The position numbers and the translations under genes are program-made. Shown piece after piece: positions 19,332-29,403 of a stretch of DNA of 64,000 nucleotides (position 1 is the first letter of the stretch; each line of letters opens with the position of its first letter). This DNA is from an uncultured Alphaproteobacteria bacterium (lineage in GTDB: Bacteria > Pseudomonadota > Alphaproteobacteria > HIMB59): assembly GCA_902557145.1 (NCBI GenBank), contig CACDYZ010000002.1:1-64000 (forward strand), written 5' to 3'. A model generated the notes under the pieces. That model worked only from the letters and a program-made list of their open reading frames with translations. It ran no database searches and had not been told where the DNA came from.

Positions 19332-20221
19332 GTGTTTTTTGGATTTGGTGCTAGAACAACTGCTAAAATTCCTCCAATCACAATCATCGAGCTTCCAATT
19401 ATTTCTCGTAAACCAAATGGTTCATCCGTAAGAATACTTGAGCTTGTGACTCCAACTAATATTTCGGATAAAAAAAGTATTGAACATAAACCAGCTCCTA
19501 ATTTACTTGGTGACCAAAATATAACCACACCTGTAGGTATAAAATAAAAAACAGATATAAAGAAAAGAAATGAGGACATAGCAATAAATGAATCTATTGT
19601 AGGCATTGGTCCTAGATAATCTGTTAAAAAGAAGCCAGCTACTATGTTGAACAAAGTACCATAAAAAAAGAAAGAAAAAATTGTAGGAAATACACCATCA
19701 GTCTTAACTATTTCCAAACGTATCATTCCTGCAGCAAATAATGCTCCACCAGCAAGAGCCAACCAATCACCGGCATTCTCTGGTAATGGAATGATTGTTT
19801 GTTTACTAAATACAATCCATAATCCACCAAGAGCTAAACCAAGTGTTAATGCTCTTTCTACCCCAGGTTTTTTCTTTAAAAATAAAATCTCAAAAATAGT
19901 TGTCCAAATAGGAGTCATATAAAAAAGAATTAATGCACGAACTACGTCCGTTAGAAGAAAACTTAGTGCGTAACAAATAAAACCACCTCCACAAAGTAAC
20001 CCTGTTATTGGTAACTCTAAACCAAAAGTCCTTCCTTTAACTTTTCGCCATAATGCAATAGGGGATAATATTAGAACTCCAATAATCATTTGTGCAATAG
20101 TTCCCCAACCACCTGTTAGTCCACCATCTTCTAAAATTCTTTGTGGTAACCAATATATTCCCCATGATCCAGCTGATATAGCTAATGCAAATGCTATTTT
20201 GTAATGATGAGGATGTCTCAT
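19328..20221 (-). CDS. EamA/DMT-family transporter
   Basis: A ten-helix drug/metabolite-transporter superfamily protein (297 residues, two EamA repeats); such proteins usually export metabolites or amino acids, some import. Hydrophobic helices run the full length, e.g. ALILFYMTPIWTTIFEILFL and GEIIGSSMIVIGG-type ends. Unusually rich in Gly/Leu for this genome. It lies inside the minus-strand catabolic operon between the amidase (6 bases) and homocysteine methyltransferase B (4-base overlap), so it probably moves a substrate or product of that pathway. Confidence 0.88.
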   Translation of the reverse strand: MRHPHHYKIAFALAISAGSWGIYWLPQRILEDGGLTGGWGTIAQMIIGVLILSPIALWRKVKGRTFGLELPITGLLCGGGFICYALSFLLTDVVRALILFYMTPIWTTIFEILFLKKKPGVERALTLGLALGGLWIVFSKQTIIPLPENAGDWLALAGGALFAAGMIRLEIVKTDGVFPTIFSFFFYGTLFNIVAGFFLTDYLGPMPTIDSFIAMSSFLFFISVFYFIPTGVVIFWSPSKLGAGLCSILFLSEILVGVTSSSILTDEPFGLREIIGSSMIVIGGILAVVLAPNPKNT

Positions 20222-20227
20222 GATTAA

Positions 20228-21640
20228 TTAATCTAGCAGAGGTTTAAACTTACTAAAGTTAAATATCTCTTCATACTTTTTTGCAAAAGCAAATAATTTC
20301 AAATCACTTTTGTTTTTTCCAATTATTTGCATACCCATAGGCATACCTTTCTCATCAAACCCTACAGGAACAGTAATTGTGGGTAATTCAAGAAGACTTG
20401 ATAATATGAAAATTTCTAACCAACGATGATAGGTATCTAGTTCAAGAGAATTTATTTTTTTTGGAAATTGAAGAGTTTTATCAAATGGAAAAATTTGTGC
20501 AGATGGAAGGGCAAGAAAATCAAAATTTTTAAATATATTTTCTATCTGTTCATAACATTTATTTTTTTGATCTTTTGCAATTTGTAAATCTTTATCACTT
20601 ATATTTTTACCATTATTGTATTCCCATATGGCTTGATAAGTCATTGTATTGATATCTTTTATATTCATTGCCAAGGTATCTTCATAAATACTTTTTGATC
20701 TAAAGACAATCCAACTGCTCCATAAGGCATCATGATCGAAATCTAGCTTTAGTTTTTCAATTTTAATATTTAAATCTTCTAATTTTTTAAGTTGTTTTTC
20801 ACAAATATCTAAAATTTTATTCTCAATTTTATAATTAGAACTCATATTTGATAACCATCCAATTTTGATATTAATAAAATCCTTTTCATCTATTTTTTGA
20901 TTTTTAAAAGGCTGATTTAAATCAAATGAATAATCATCTTTAATGTCACTTCCAACTATCTCGTCTAATAAAATTGCCATATCATTTGGAGTTCGTGCCA
21001 AACATCCAGGTGTTGTGAGGACAGGTATTTTTCTGTCTTTGCCTCTATCTACAGAAATTAAACCTGGTGTAGGTCTATACCCATATATATTAGCATACGC
21101 TGCTGGCCCTCTGCATGATCCCATCTGATCTGTACCATCTGCAAATGGCAGTAATCCTGCAGCAACAGCGGTACTAGCTCCACCACTAGAACCTGCAGCA
21201 GATTTTGAAAAATCATAACAATTTGATGTAGGGCCAAACAATCTATTAATAGTATGACCACCTACACCCAATTCTGCGGTATTAGTCTTACCTATGATAA
21301 TAGCACCACTTTTAATAAGGCGATCAACAAACAAAGAATTTTTTTTTGGTAAATAATTTTTGGTTCCAGGAAAACCATAAGTTGTTCTAAGGCCAACTAC
21401 ATCACTCAAATCTTTTATAGCTATCGGAATACCGTTTAAAGGTTTATGAGTTTCTTTTAAATTATCTTTTTTAACAGCTTCTGAAATTAAAGTTTCTTTA
21501 TCCTTAAGAAGAATTATAGCATTTAAATTTGGATTATATTTCTCAATTCTATCTAAATAGTATTGCATCAATTCTTTAATTGATAATTGATTGCTTTTAA
21601 TATTTTGTATTATTTTTTCAACTGATTGATCTTCAAGCAT
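20228..21640 (-). CDS. amidase-signature-family hydrolase
   Basis: Hydrolyses a C-N amide bond with a Ser-cisSer-Lys triad. The 470 residues show the Lys in PIAIKDLSD (about residue 75), the Gly/Ser loop AAGSSGGAS with the cis-Ser, and the nucleophile region GTDQMGSCRGPA, which departs from the common GGSIR form but keeps the Ser. No signal peptide, so it acts in the cytoplasm. It sits 6 bases after the iron alcohol dehydrogenase in a five-gene operon. An amide or carbamoyl derivative of a small acid is a likely substrate, but this is inference. Confidence 0.9.
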   Translation of the reverse strand: MLEDQSVEKIIQNIKSNQLSIKELMQYYLDRIEKYNPNLNAIILLKDKETLISEAVKKDNLKETHKPLNGIPIAIKDLSDVVGLRTTYGFPGTKNYLPKKNSLFVDRLIKSGAIIIGKTNTAELGVGGHTINRLFGPTSNCYDFSKSAAGSSGGASTAVAAGLLPFADGTDQMGSCRGPAAYANIYGYRPTPGLISVDRGKDRKIPVLTTPGCLARTPNDMAILLDEIVGSDIKDDYSFDLNQPFKNQKIDEKDFINIKIGWLSNMSSNYKIENKILDICEKQLKKLEDLNIKIEKLKLDFDHDALWSSWIVFRSKSIYEDTLAMNIKDINTMTYQAIWEYNNGKNISDKDLQIAKDQKNKCYEQIENIFKNFDFLALPSAQIFPFDKTLQFPKKINSLELDTYHRWLEIFILSSLLELPTITVPVGFDEKGMPMGMQIIGKNKSDLKLFAFAKKYEEIFNFSKFKPLLD

Positions 21641-21646
21641 AAATGC

Positions 21647-22837
21647 TTAACGTGCTTGATTTATACTTTGAAGAACGATTTCTTTTAATTCTAACAATGA
21701 TGCCTTTTTAGGATTAGTTGCATAGGCTTGATCTTGCATTGCTTTTTGTGCAATTCTCTCAGCACAGTCTTCAGGAACATTGATTTCATTTAATCCTCTA
21801 GGAATATCTAATCTGTCCAGTATCTGTTCTATATTTTTGATAAACATTTCTACTGAATGATTTTCAAATTGCATTGCCTCAGACATTCTTTTAACTTTTT
21901 CATCCATACCAGGCAAATTAAAATTTAGAACAGGTGGTAAAACTATTGCATTAGTTAAACCATGATGAGTATTAAATTCTGCACCAACCATATGTGAGAT
22001 AGAGTGAACATTACCAAGACCTTTTAGAAATGATATTCCACCTAAATAAGAACCTATTATCATACCACCTCTGGCTAATAAATTACTTGGTTCTTCAACG
22101 GCTAAGACAAGAGACTTTGATATTAGATTGAGACTCTCTAAAGCGGCTCCATCACAAAGAGGATTAAAACCTGGCACACAATACCCTTCAATACTATGAA
22201 CCATAGCATCTACTCCTGTCCAAGCAGTTAATTTAGGTGGTAGTTCTAAAGTTAATTCCGGGTCAACTAATGTAAAGATAGGCCTTACATCAGGGTGCCA
22301 AATACAAAATTTCATCCCTTTCTCTAGATGTGTTACCATTGCTGTTATTTCAGTCTCAGCACCAGTTCCTGATGTTGTAGGAATTGTTATTATTTTTGGA
22401 AAGGCATTTTCTTTTGTAATTTTTGGAACAGGTTGTTCGAACTCAAAATCCCATAATGGTGTATCACTATTTACTGTTAAACATATTGATTTCCCACCAT
22501 CCATCGCACTCCCACCTCCAATAGCAATAATAGCATCATGTTTACCATTTCTAAACTGATCACATCCTTTGGATATTTCATCATCACGTGGATTTGGCGA
22601 TATATCATAAAAAATATCAGATTTGATATTATTTTTGGACAGTAACGTTTCTAATTTATTAATAAATGGAAGATCTTTACTGCCACTATCTGTAACAATT
22701 AATGGATTTTTAATCTCAGATTCTTCACAAAATTTTCCAATCTCATTAAATCTTCCAGGGCCGTAGTATGTTGTTGTTGGAAATGTCCAATCTTGATTAG
22801 AGAGAATGTCAGTTTCACTTAGTTTAAAGTTTTTCAT
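21647..22837 (-). CDS. iron-containing alcohol dehydrogenase
   Basis: NAD(P)-dependent, iron-type dehydrogenase of about 396 residues. The coenzyme loop is GGGSAMDGGKS, followed by IPTTSGTGAE; iron ligands are the Asp and His in GVDAMVHSIE and the His residues in GNVHSISHMVGAEFNTHHG. It is the first gene of the minus-strand operon, divergent from the second EamA transporter with only 41 bases between. Oxidation of a hydroxyl group on an imported substrate is the simplest role; the substrate is unknown. Confidence 0.93.
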   Translation of the reverse strand: MKNFKLSETDILSNQDWTFPTTTYYGPGRFNEIGKFCEESEIKNPLIVTDSGSKDLPFINKLETLLSKNNIKSDIFYDISPNPRDDEISKGCDQFRNGKHDAIIAIGGGSAMDGGKSICLTVNSDTPLWDFEFEQPVPKITKENAFPKIITIPTTSGTGAETEITAMVTHLEKGMKFCIWHPDVRPIFTLVDPELTLELPPKLTAWTGVDAMVHSIEGYCVPGFNPLCDGAALESLNLISKSLVLAVEEPSNLLARGGMIIGSYLGGISFLKGLGNVHSISHMVGAEFNTHHGLTNAIVLPPVLNFNLPGMDEKVKRMSEAMQFENHSVEMFIKNIEQILDRLDIPRGLNEINVPEDCAERIAQKAMQDQAYATNPKKASLLELKEIVLQSINQAR

Positions 22838-22878
22838 TTAAGATAATAAAGTTTATAACAAGTTCATAGCGATATTAA

Positions 22879-23790
22879 ATGATTAATTTTATAAATAATC
22901 AAAAAAATACATTTCTAGCAATCACCGCAATGGTAGTTGGAGTTATATTTATCGATATACATGGATTGATTGTAAAATATTTAGGAGGTGAGTATTCAAC
23001 AATTCAATTGGCACTTTTCAGAAATACTTTTGCTATTATTCCATTAATACTTTTATTAGTTTATAACAAAGAAAGTTCAGATCTCTTTAAAAATTTAAGC
23101 AAAAAATTTATTTTGTTTTGTTTTATTAGAGGCTCTTGTTTTTTAGCAATCAATATTCTTTATTACATTGCTATTAATAATATGGAATTTGCAACAGCAT
23201 CTACTCTTACTTTCTCATCAACTTTTTTTATAGTTATATTGTCTATTTTTTTTTTAGGGGATAAGGTTGGCATATATAGATGGTCTGCTGTCATAATTGG
23301 TTTTGTTGGTGTTGTTATGATAATGAGACCAAATAGTAGTATTTTCTCTTATTACTCAATTTTACCAATACTTGTTGCGTTTTTATGGGCAGTCCAAGTA
23401 ATTATATTAAAATTTATTCCAGATAACTTTTCTACAGGTAAAATACAGTTTTACTCTTTATTTTCATCTTTTCTTGGTTCTTTAATTTTTATTTTTTTTA
23501 CAACAGGTCATACTTATATTGAGACCCAAAGTGACTTTTTTATTTTATCATTAATTGGTATTTTTGGTGGTACTGCTGCCATCCTTTTTATTTACTCGTA
23601 TAGGTTGATTGCAGCAAGTAAAATAGCTGTCTTTGAATATTTAGCAATACCATCTTCATTTATTCTGGCTTGGATATTTTTTGGTGAAGCACCCTTTGAT
23701 CAACTTTTTCCTGGAGTATTATTAATAGTTTTTGCTGGTTTAATTATTATATGGAGAGATAAAAATAAAAAGATTAATAAGCCAAATTAG
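22879..23790 (+). CDS. EamA/DMT-family transporter
   Basis: A 303-residue protein with about ten hydrophobic helices in two EamA repeats, e.g. the segment TLTFSSTFFIVILSIFFLGD in the first repeat and IAVFEYLAIPSSFILAWIFFGE in the second. Only distantly like the other DMT protein at 19.3 kb. It stands alone between two minus-strand genes, divergent from the Fe-ADH operon and convergent with proV (9 bases apart). The substrate is unknown. Confidence 0.88.
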   Translation: MINFINNQKNTFLAITAMVVGVIFIDIHGLIVKYLGGEYSTIQLALFRNTFAIIPLILLLVYNKESSDLFKNLSKKFILFCFIRGSCFLAINILYYIAINNMEFATASTLTFSSTFFIVILSIFFLGDKVGIYRWSAVIIGFVGVVMIMRPNSSIFSYYSILPILVAFLWAVQVIILKFIPDNFSTGKIQFYSLFSSFLGSLIFIFFTTGHTYIETQSDFFILSLIGIFGGTAAILFIYSYRLIAASKIAVFEYLAIPSSFILAWIFFGEAPFDQLFPGVLLIVFAGLIIIWRDKNKKINKPN

Positions 23791-23799
23791 AAATTAAAA

Positions 23800-24834
23800 T
23801 TATTTTGATTTCATAGATTTCATAACAATAGTCCGATCAATTTCACCAACTAACTCTCCTGAATTGGTGCTTATAATAGGGTAGGCGGTGTCATCTTCAC
23901 AAATTTGATCGATTAAAGATTCAATTTTAGCATTTTCATCAATGCACTTTGTTTTATCTAAAAATAAGTTTTTAGACTCGTCAGAGCATTCTTTACGCAT
24001 AACTTTTCCTGCACTTAGCACTTTATATTTTGGAACATCTTCACAAAAATCTTTAACATATTGATCGACAGGATTTGCTACTATTTCCTCAGGTGTTCCT
24101 ACTTGGGATATTTCACCATCTTTCATGATAGCAATATGATCTCCCATTTTTATGGCTTCTAAAAAATCATGTGTAATAAAAACCATCGTTCTTTGAAGTT
24201 TTTTTTGTATGTCTAAAAGTTCATCTTGCATTTCTCTTCTAATAAGAGGGTCTAATGCAGAAAAAGGTTCATCGAATATTAATATTTCAGGTTCAACTGC
24301 CATAGCACGAGCTAAACCAACTCTTTGTTGCATACCACCAGATAATTCTCTTGGATAATTGTTGTGCCATCCTTTTAAACCAACAAGATTTAAAGACTCC
24401 ATTGCCTTGTCTAACCTATCTTGTTTTTTCTCTCCTCTAATTTCTAAACCGTAAGAAATATTCTCAAGCACAGTTCTGTGTGGGAAAAGTCCAAAGTGTT
24501 GAAAAACCATACTCATTTTATTCCTTCTAAGATTTAATAAGCTATTTCTGCTAATCTTAGTAACATCTGTGTCATCAATAATCACAGATCCTGATGTAGG
24601 TTCAATTAATCTTGTCAAACATCTTACCAAAGTTGATTTACCACTTCCTGAAAGGCCCATAACAACAAAAGTCTCTCCTTTTTGTATGGAGAAACTAACA
24701 TCCTTTACAGCAACTACATGACCTGTTTTTTCTTGAACTTCATCTCTAGTTAAATTTGGATCAAGATTTTCTAATATTTTCTTTTCATCATTTCCAAAAA
24801 TTTTCCATATATTTGAGCAAATAATTTTATCCAT
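23800..24834 (-). CDS. proV: glycine betaine/proline-type ABC transporter ATP-binding protein
   Basis: Energises import of betaine-like osmolytes. The 344 residues begin with the ProV/OpuAA-specific region (WKIFGNDEKK...VAVKDVSFSI), then Walker A GLSGSGKSTLVRCL, signature LSGGMQQRVGLARA and Walker B ILIFDEPFSALDP. It ends with a short CBS-like region (AYPIISTNSGELVGEIDR), reduced compared with enzymes that carry two full CBS domains. It is transcribed away from the fused permease gene (97-base divergent gap) and separated from proX by six genes, which is unusual for this transporter class. Confidence 0.93.
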   Translation of the reverse strand: MDKIICSNIWKIFGNDEKKILENLDPNLTRDEVQEKTGHVVAVKDVSFSIQKGETFVVMGLSGSGKSTLVRCLTRLIEPTSGSVIIDDTDVTKISRNSLLNLRRNKMSMVFQHFGLFPHRTVLENISYGLEIRGEKKQDRLDKAMESLNLVGLKGWHNNYPRELSGGMQQRVGLARAMAVEPEILIFDEPFSALDPLIRREMQDELLDIQKKLQRTMVFITHDFLEAIKMGDHIAIMKDGEISQVGTPEEIVANPVDQYVKDFCEDVPKYKVLSAGKVMRKECSDESKNLFLDKTKCIDENAKIESLIDQICEDDTAYPIISTNSGELVGEIDRTIVMKSMKSK

Positions 24835-24931
24835 ACCAAAGCGATTTGTTGATATTATATTGTGAATTAATACTATTAAAATAAAATTATTTTTATAAAT
24901 TCATTAATTGAGGTTTATATATAAGTAAGTA

Positions 24932-27055
24932 ATGTCTTTAGATCAAAATTTAGAAGTAAATAAAAAGCTTAATAAAAATATAATCTTATATTTAAGTATT
25001 TTTATTATTGGAGCTATTGCTTATTATCTTTCAATTACAAACGAAGATCCTACTGTTTTTCCTAAATCTATTACCGATGAATTTAAATTTACTGCATGGA
25101 TAAATGCCGGTGAAGATTATTTAAAAGATAATTATAGATGGATAACTAGATTATTTGCTTCATTTTTACAGGCTGGTTACATGGCATTAGAAAATTTTTT
25201 CGTTGAGTCTCCCTGGATTTTAATAATGTCCTTGATGACTCTCCCTGCACTAGCATACGGAGGAATAAGATTAGCCTTATTTTGTATGTTCACAGTTTAC
25301 TTTTGGGGAGCTGTTGATATGTGGGAAGTCTCAATGCAAACTTTAGCCTTGATGGGGTTATCAGTAATTTTATCTGTAATTTTTGGAGTAATTCTAGGAA
25401 TACTCAGCTCACAAAATGATAGGTTTGAGAGTTTTCTCAAACCCATTTTAGATACTATGCAAGTGATGCCTGCCTTCGTCTACTTATTCCCTGCAATGTT
25501 CTTTTTTGGAATTGGTGGAGCTCCTGCAATACTCGCTACTCTAATTTATGCCATGCCACCAATTATAAGATTAACTAATTTGGGTATCAGACAAGTATCG
25601 AAAGAAACAATTGAGTCAGCTGAGTCATTTGGTTCAAACAAGTATCAACTTTTATTTAAAATTAAAATCCCGATGGCCTTACCAAGTATTATGATGGGAG
25701 TTAATCAAACAATAATGATGGCATTAGCGCTAGTTGTTCTTGCTACTTTTATTGGTGCTGAGGGTCTAGGTGGTCAAGTATGGCAGGCTATAAGAAAATT
25801 AGACGTAGGATGGGCTATGGAAGGTGGCCTTTGTATTCTATTTATGGCAATTATGTTTGACAGATTAAGTAGCGCAATTAGTAAAGATAAAGAAACTTTA
25901 CCAGATGATGTTGAAAAATTTTACTTATTACCCCAAAGTTTACAAAGATACCCTTTAGCTAATATAATAGAATTACCATTGAGGATAATAGTTAAATTTA
26001 CATATTTAATTTTTTCAAATGTTATTAATCTCTTAGCTCATTTTTTAGATAGCTCAATTTCAATCTTCAATAAATCATATGCTGGTATAGTTAAAAATTT
26101 TATGAACCAAAGATATTTTTTATTTTCCTCATTATTAATATTCGTTTTAATTTATATTTTTGACGCTTACTTTTTTACTGTTGGAACATTTCCAGAAACT
26201 TGGACTATTGAAATACAAAAACCAATTGAAAATGCTGTAAAGGCTATGACTCTTGATCCAGGATTTATTGCATTTGCAAAAGGTTTGAAATACTTCATTT
26301 ATTTGTATCTGCTCAAACCATTAAATGTATTTCTCACGCAAATACCTTGGTGGTACACAATGACTGTATTTATAATTATAGGGTACGTAACTGTGGGTTT
26401 AAGGTTTGCAACAATTACAGCAATTTTATTAGCTTTTATTGGAGCTACTGGAATGTGGATGCATTCAATGATTACATTATCTTCTGTATTAGTCTCAGTA
26501 TTAATTTGTTTTGTAATAGGAGTTCCGCTTGGAGTGCTAGCTTCTTATAACAAATGGTATAGAGATATTCAAAATGTCGTTCTAGATGCCATGCAAACTT
26601 TACCTTATTTCTGTTATTTAATTCCTGTTTTAATGTTTTTTGGTGGCAATATAGTATCAGCTGTCATAGCAACTGTTATTTATTCTGTACCACCAATCAT
26701 AAGATTAACAGCACTTGGTTTATCACAAGTATCGGGTGGCTATTCAGAGGTTTCAAAATCTTTTGGTGGCACAGGTATTCAAACTTTAAATAAAGTAAAA
26801 TTTCCATTAGCTGTTCCCAGTTTAGTAATGGGCTTCAATCAAACTGTTATAATGGCTTTTGCTATGCAAATCGTTACTCCTTTAATTGGAGGTAAAGGAC
26901 TTGGCCTACAAGTATTTAATGCACTCCAAAGGTCTGACACAGGCAGAGGGTTGTCAGCTGGTTTAGCTATTGTGCTTCTTGCTATTATTATAGATAGAAT
27001 TACTCACGCCTGGACTAAAAAACAAAGACAAGCACTTGGACTAGACCAGTCTTAA
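24932..27055 (+). CDS. betaine-type ABC transporter permease, two ProW domains fused
   Basis: At 707 residues this is about twice the length of a single ProW. Two binding-protein-dependent permease domains are visible, each with its own ATPase-coupling loop: ESAESFGSNKYQLLFKIKIP (about 230) and EVSKSFGGTGIQTLNKVKFP (about 605). They are followed by matching GAEGLGGQVW and GGKGLGLQVF segments. A single chain would therefore supply both halves of the channel. The stop overlaps the start of the molybdoenzyme gene by one base (TAATG). Substrate presumed betaine-like from the ProV/ProX partners. Confidence 0.92.
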   Translation: MSLDQNLEVNKKLNKNIILYLSIFIIGAIAYYLSITNEDPTVFPKSITDEFKFTAWINAGEDYLKDNYRWITRLFASFLQAGYMALENFFVESPWILIMSLMTLPALAYGGIRLALFCMFTVYFWGAVDMWEVSMQTLALMGLSVILSVIFGVILGILSSQNDRFESFLKPILDTMQVMPAFVYLFPAMFFFGIGGAPAILATLIYAMPPIIRLTNLGIRQVSKETIESAESFGSNKYQLLFKIKIPMALPSIMMGVNQTIMMALALVVLATFIGAEGLGGQVWQAIRKLDVGWAMEGGLCILFMAIMFDRLSSAISKDKETLPDDVEKFYLLPQSLQRYPLANIIELPLRIIVKFTYLIFSNVINLLAHFLDSSISIFNKSYAGIVKNFMNQRYFLFSSLLIFVLIYIFDAYFFTVGTFPETWTIEIQKPIENAVKAMTLDPGFIAFAKGLKYFIYLYLLKPLNVFLTQIPWWYTMTVFIIIGYVTVGLRFATITAILLAFIGATGMWMHSMITLSSVLVSVLICFVIGVPLGVLASYNKWYRDIQNVVLDAMQTLPYFCYLIPVLMFFGGNIVSAVIATVIYSVPPIIRLTALGLSQVSGGYSEVSKSFGGTGIQTLNKVKFPLAVPSLVMGFNQTVIMAFAMQIVTPLIGGKGLGLQVFNALQRSDTGRGLSAGLAIVLLAIIIDRITHAWTKKQRQALGLDQS

Positions 27056-29403
27056 TGAATTTCAAAAAAGATTTTCCTTTAACTAGTTCACATTGGGGAA
27101 CTTATAGGGCCAAAGTAAAGAATGGTAAAGTTAAAGAATTAATAGGATGGGAAAATGATAAAGATCCTTCTCCTATAGGACAAGGAATTGTAGATGTTCA
27201 TAATCATCAAACACGAATAGACTCACCTATGATAAGAAAAAGTTGGATGGATAAAGGTCCAGGTTCAAATAATAATTCAAGAGGAACAGATCCTTTTATA
27301 TCAATTTCTTGGGACGAGGCAGAGAAAATTGTATCCAATGAATTGAATAGAGTTAAGAATGATTTTGGTAATGCATCCATATTTGGAGGATCTTATGGAT
27401 GGGCTAGTGCTGGTAGATTTCATCATGCTCAAAGTCAACTCCATCGTTTTTTAAATTGTATTGGAGGTTACACAAGATCAAAATTTACATATAGTTTTGC
27501 TGCGGCAGAAGCAATGGTTCCTCATATACTGGGAAGTTATAGAGCTTATCTTGACACATGCACTAGTTGGGAATCAATTGAGGAGAATACTGAACTATTT
27601 ATATGTTTTGGTGGGGTTCCATTAAAAAATGGTCAAATAGCTCAAGGCGGAACTGGAAGCCACAAACAGAAAGAAAAGCTTATTCGTTCAGCTAATGCAG
27701 GAATAAAATTTGTTAATTTTAGTCCACTAAATAGTGACCTATTGGATGAGGTTAATGGGGAATGGCTAGCGTTAAGACCTAACACTGACGTTGCCATCAT
27801 GCTAGCTTTGGCACATACACTTTATAAAGAGAAATTGTATGATGATAAATTTATTGAAAAATACACGGAGGGTTTTGATAAGTTTCTTCCATATCTTCAA
27901 GGCGATATTGATGGAATTGTAAAAGATGCTAATTGGGCTTCATCAATTAGTGAAATTCCATCAGAAAAAATCATATCACTGGCAAAGGAGATGTCATCTA
28001 AGCGTACTATGATCTCTGTTAGTTGGTCTTTGACAAGACAAGATCACGGAGAACAACCTTTTTGGGCAGCTATAATGTTAGCATCCATGGTAGGACAAAT
28101 TGGTTTACCTGGAGGAGGTTTTGGATTTGGTTACAGCGCAACAAATCATATTGGAGGTCAATTTTCAATAATACCTGGAGCAGCCTTTCCTCAAACTCAA
28201 AATAAAATTGAAGACTTCATTCCTGTAGCAAGGATAAGTGATTTACTTTTAAATCCTGGCGGCAGTTTTGATTTTGATGGTAAAGAATATAAATACCCTG
28301 ATATTAAATTAATTTATTGGGCAGGGGGTAACCCATTTCACCATCATCAAGATATAAATAGGCTTTTACAAGCTTGGCAAAAACCTGAAACAATTATTTC
28401 AAATGAATGGTGTTGGAATTCATTAGCTAAATATTCTGATATTATTCTACCATGTACCACCTCACTTGAAAGACAAGATATAATGCTTACTCCTCGCGAT
28501 CCTTATGTTGTTTCAATGTCAAAATTAGTTGAACCTTTTGGTCTTGCAAAAAATGATTTTGATATTTTTAAAGGAATAGCAAATAAAATGGGTATTGAAA
28601 AAATATTTACAGAAGGTAGAGATGAAGAAGAATGGCAGAAATGGATCTATCAAGAAACGTCTATTAAATCCAAGTCATCAAACATAAATTTTCCAAGCTA
28701 TGAAGAGTTCAGAGATATAGGTTGGTTCAAAGTGCCTCCACCTCATGAAAATACATTAATGTTAAAAGATTTTAGAAAAGATCCAATCAACAATCCTTTG
28801 GCTACCCCTAGTGGAAAAATTGAAATATTTTCAAAAACAGTTGATAGCTTTAATTATGATGATTGCCCTGGACATCCCTCATGGTTAGAGCCATGTGAGT
28901 GGCTTGGACTTAAAAATAAAAAATATCCCTTACACCTAATTTCTAATCAACCCAAAAATAAACTTCATAGTCAAATGGACCATGGTAGTTACAGCCAATC
29001 GTTTAAGATCAAAGATCGAGAGCCCATTGAAATGCATTCAAATGATGCTAGTAGTCGAGGTATAAAAGATGGTGATATTGTAAAACTTTTTAACGATAGA
29101 GGTGCTTGTTTAGCTGGAGTTAATATAAACAATAAAATACGCCCAGGTGTTGTCCAAATTAGTACAGGTGCTTGGTACGATCCAGATAATCCAAAACATT
29201 TAAATACTATTTGTAAACATGGCAATCCAAATGTGCTCACAAAAGACAAGGGAACGTCTAAACTGGGTCAGGGGCCTATTGCACATTCATGTCTTATTGA
29301 AGTAGAATTAGTAAAAGATAATATCTCACCTGTGACAGCGTATGATCCCCCAACAATAATTAGAGATAATAAAAATGATTTCAATACATCTATAGACAAA
29401 TAA
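27055..29403 (+). CDS. cytoplasmic molybdopterin oxidoreductase, DMSO/TMAO/biotin-sulfoxide reductase family
   Basis: The 782-residue protein begins at the catalytic domain (HWGTYRAKVKNGKV), with no twin-arginine leader and no N-terminal [4Fe-4S] cysteine motif, as in cytoplasmic BisC rather than periplasmic TorA/DorA. The active-site GSYGW places Tyr at 114 and Trp at 116, and the likely molybdenum ligand Ser is at 147 in TYSFAAA; the same numbers are known for mature Rhodobacter DMSO reductase. The C-terminal cofactor-binding domain (HLISNQPKNKLHSQMD) is intact. It is coupled to the fused permease upstream and the DmdA-like gene downstream. Reduction of an S- or N-oxide is the family reaction; the true substrate is unknown. 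Confidence 0.88.
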   Translation: MNFKKDFPLTSSHWGTYRAKVKNGKVKELIGWENDKDPSPIGQGIVDVHNHQTRIDSPMIRKSWMDKGPGSNNNSRGTDPFISISWDEAEKIVSNELNRVKNDFGNASIFGGSYGWASAGRFHHAQSQLHRFLNCIGGYTRSKFTYSFAAAEAMVPHILGSYRAYLDTCTSWESIEENTELFICFGGVPLKNGQIAQGGTGSHKQKEKLIRSANAGIKFVNFSPLNSDLLDEVNGEWLALRPNTDVAIMLALAHTLYKEKLYDDKFIEKYTEGFDKFLPYLQGDIDGIVKDANWASSISEIPSEKIISLAKEMSSKRTMISVSWSLTRQDHGEQPFWAAIMLASMVGQIGLPGGGFGFGYSATNHIGGQFSIIPGAAFPQTQNKIEDFIPVARISDLLLNPGGSFDFDGKEYKYPDIKLIYWAGGNPFHHHQDINRLLQAWQKPETIISNEWCWNSLAKYSDIILPCTTSLERQDIMLTPRDPYVVSMSKLVEPFGLAKNDFDIFKGIANKMGIEKIFTEGRDEEEWQKWIYQETSIKSKSSNINFPSYEEFRDIGWFKVPPPHENTLMLKDFRKDPINNPLATPSGKIEIFSKTVDSFNYDDCPGHPSWLEPCEWLGLKNKKYPLHLISNQPKNKLHSQMDHGSYSQSFKIKDREPIEMHSNDASSRGIKDGDIVKLFNDRGACLAGVNINNKIRPGVVQISTGAWYDPDNPKHLNTICKHGNPNVLTKDKGTSKLGQGPIAHSCLIEVELVKDNISPVTAYDPPTIIRDNKNDFNTSIDK

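Noticed and set aside
24836-24849. 14-base sequence CCAAAGCGATTTGT repeated at 56954-56967
   Set aside because: One exact 14-base match is expected by chance among all pairs in 64 kb, and the two contexts (divergent promoter region, tRNA-Ser flank) have nothing in common.
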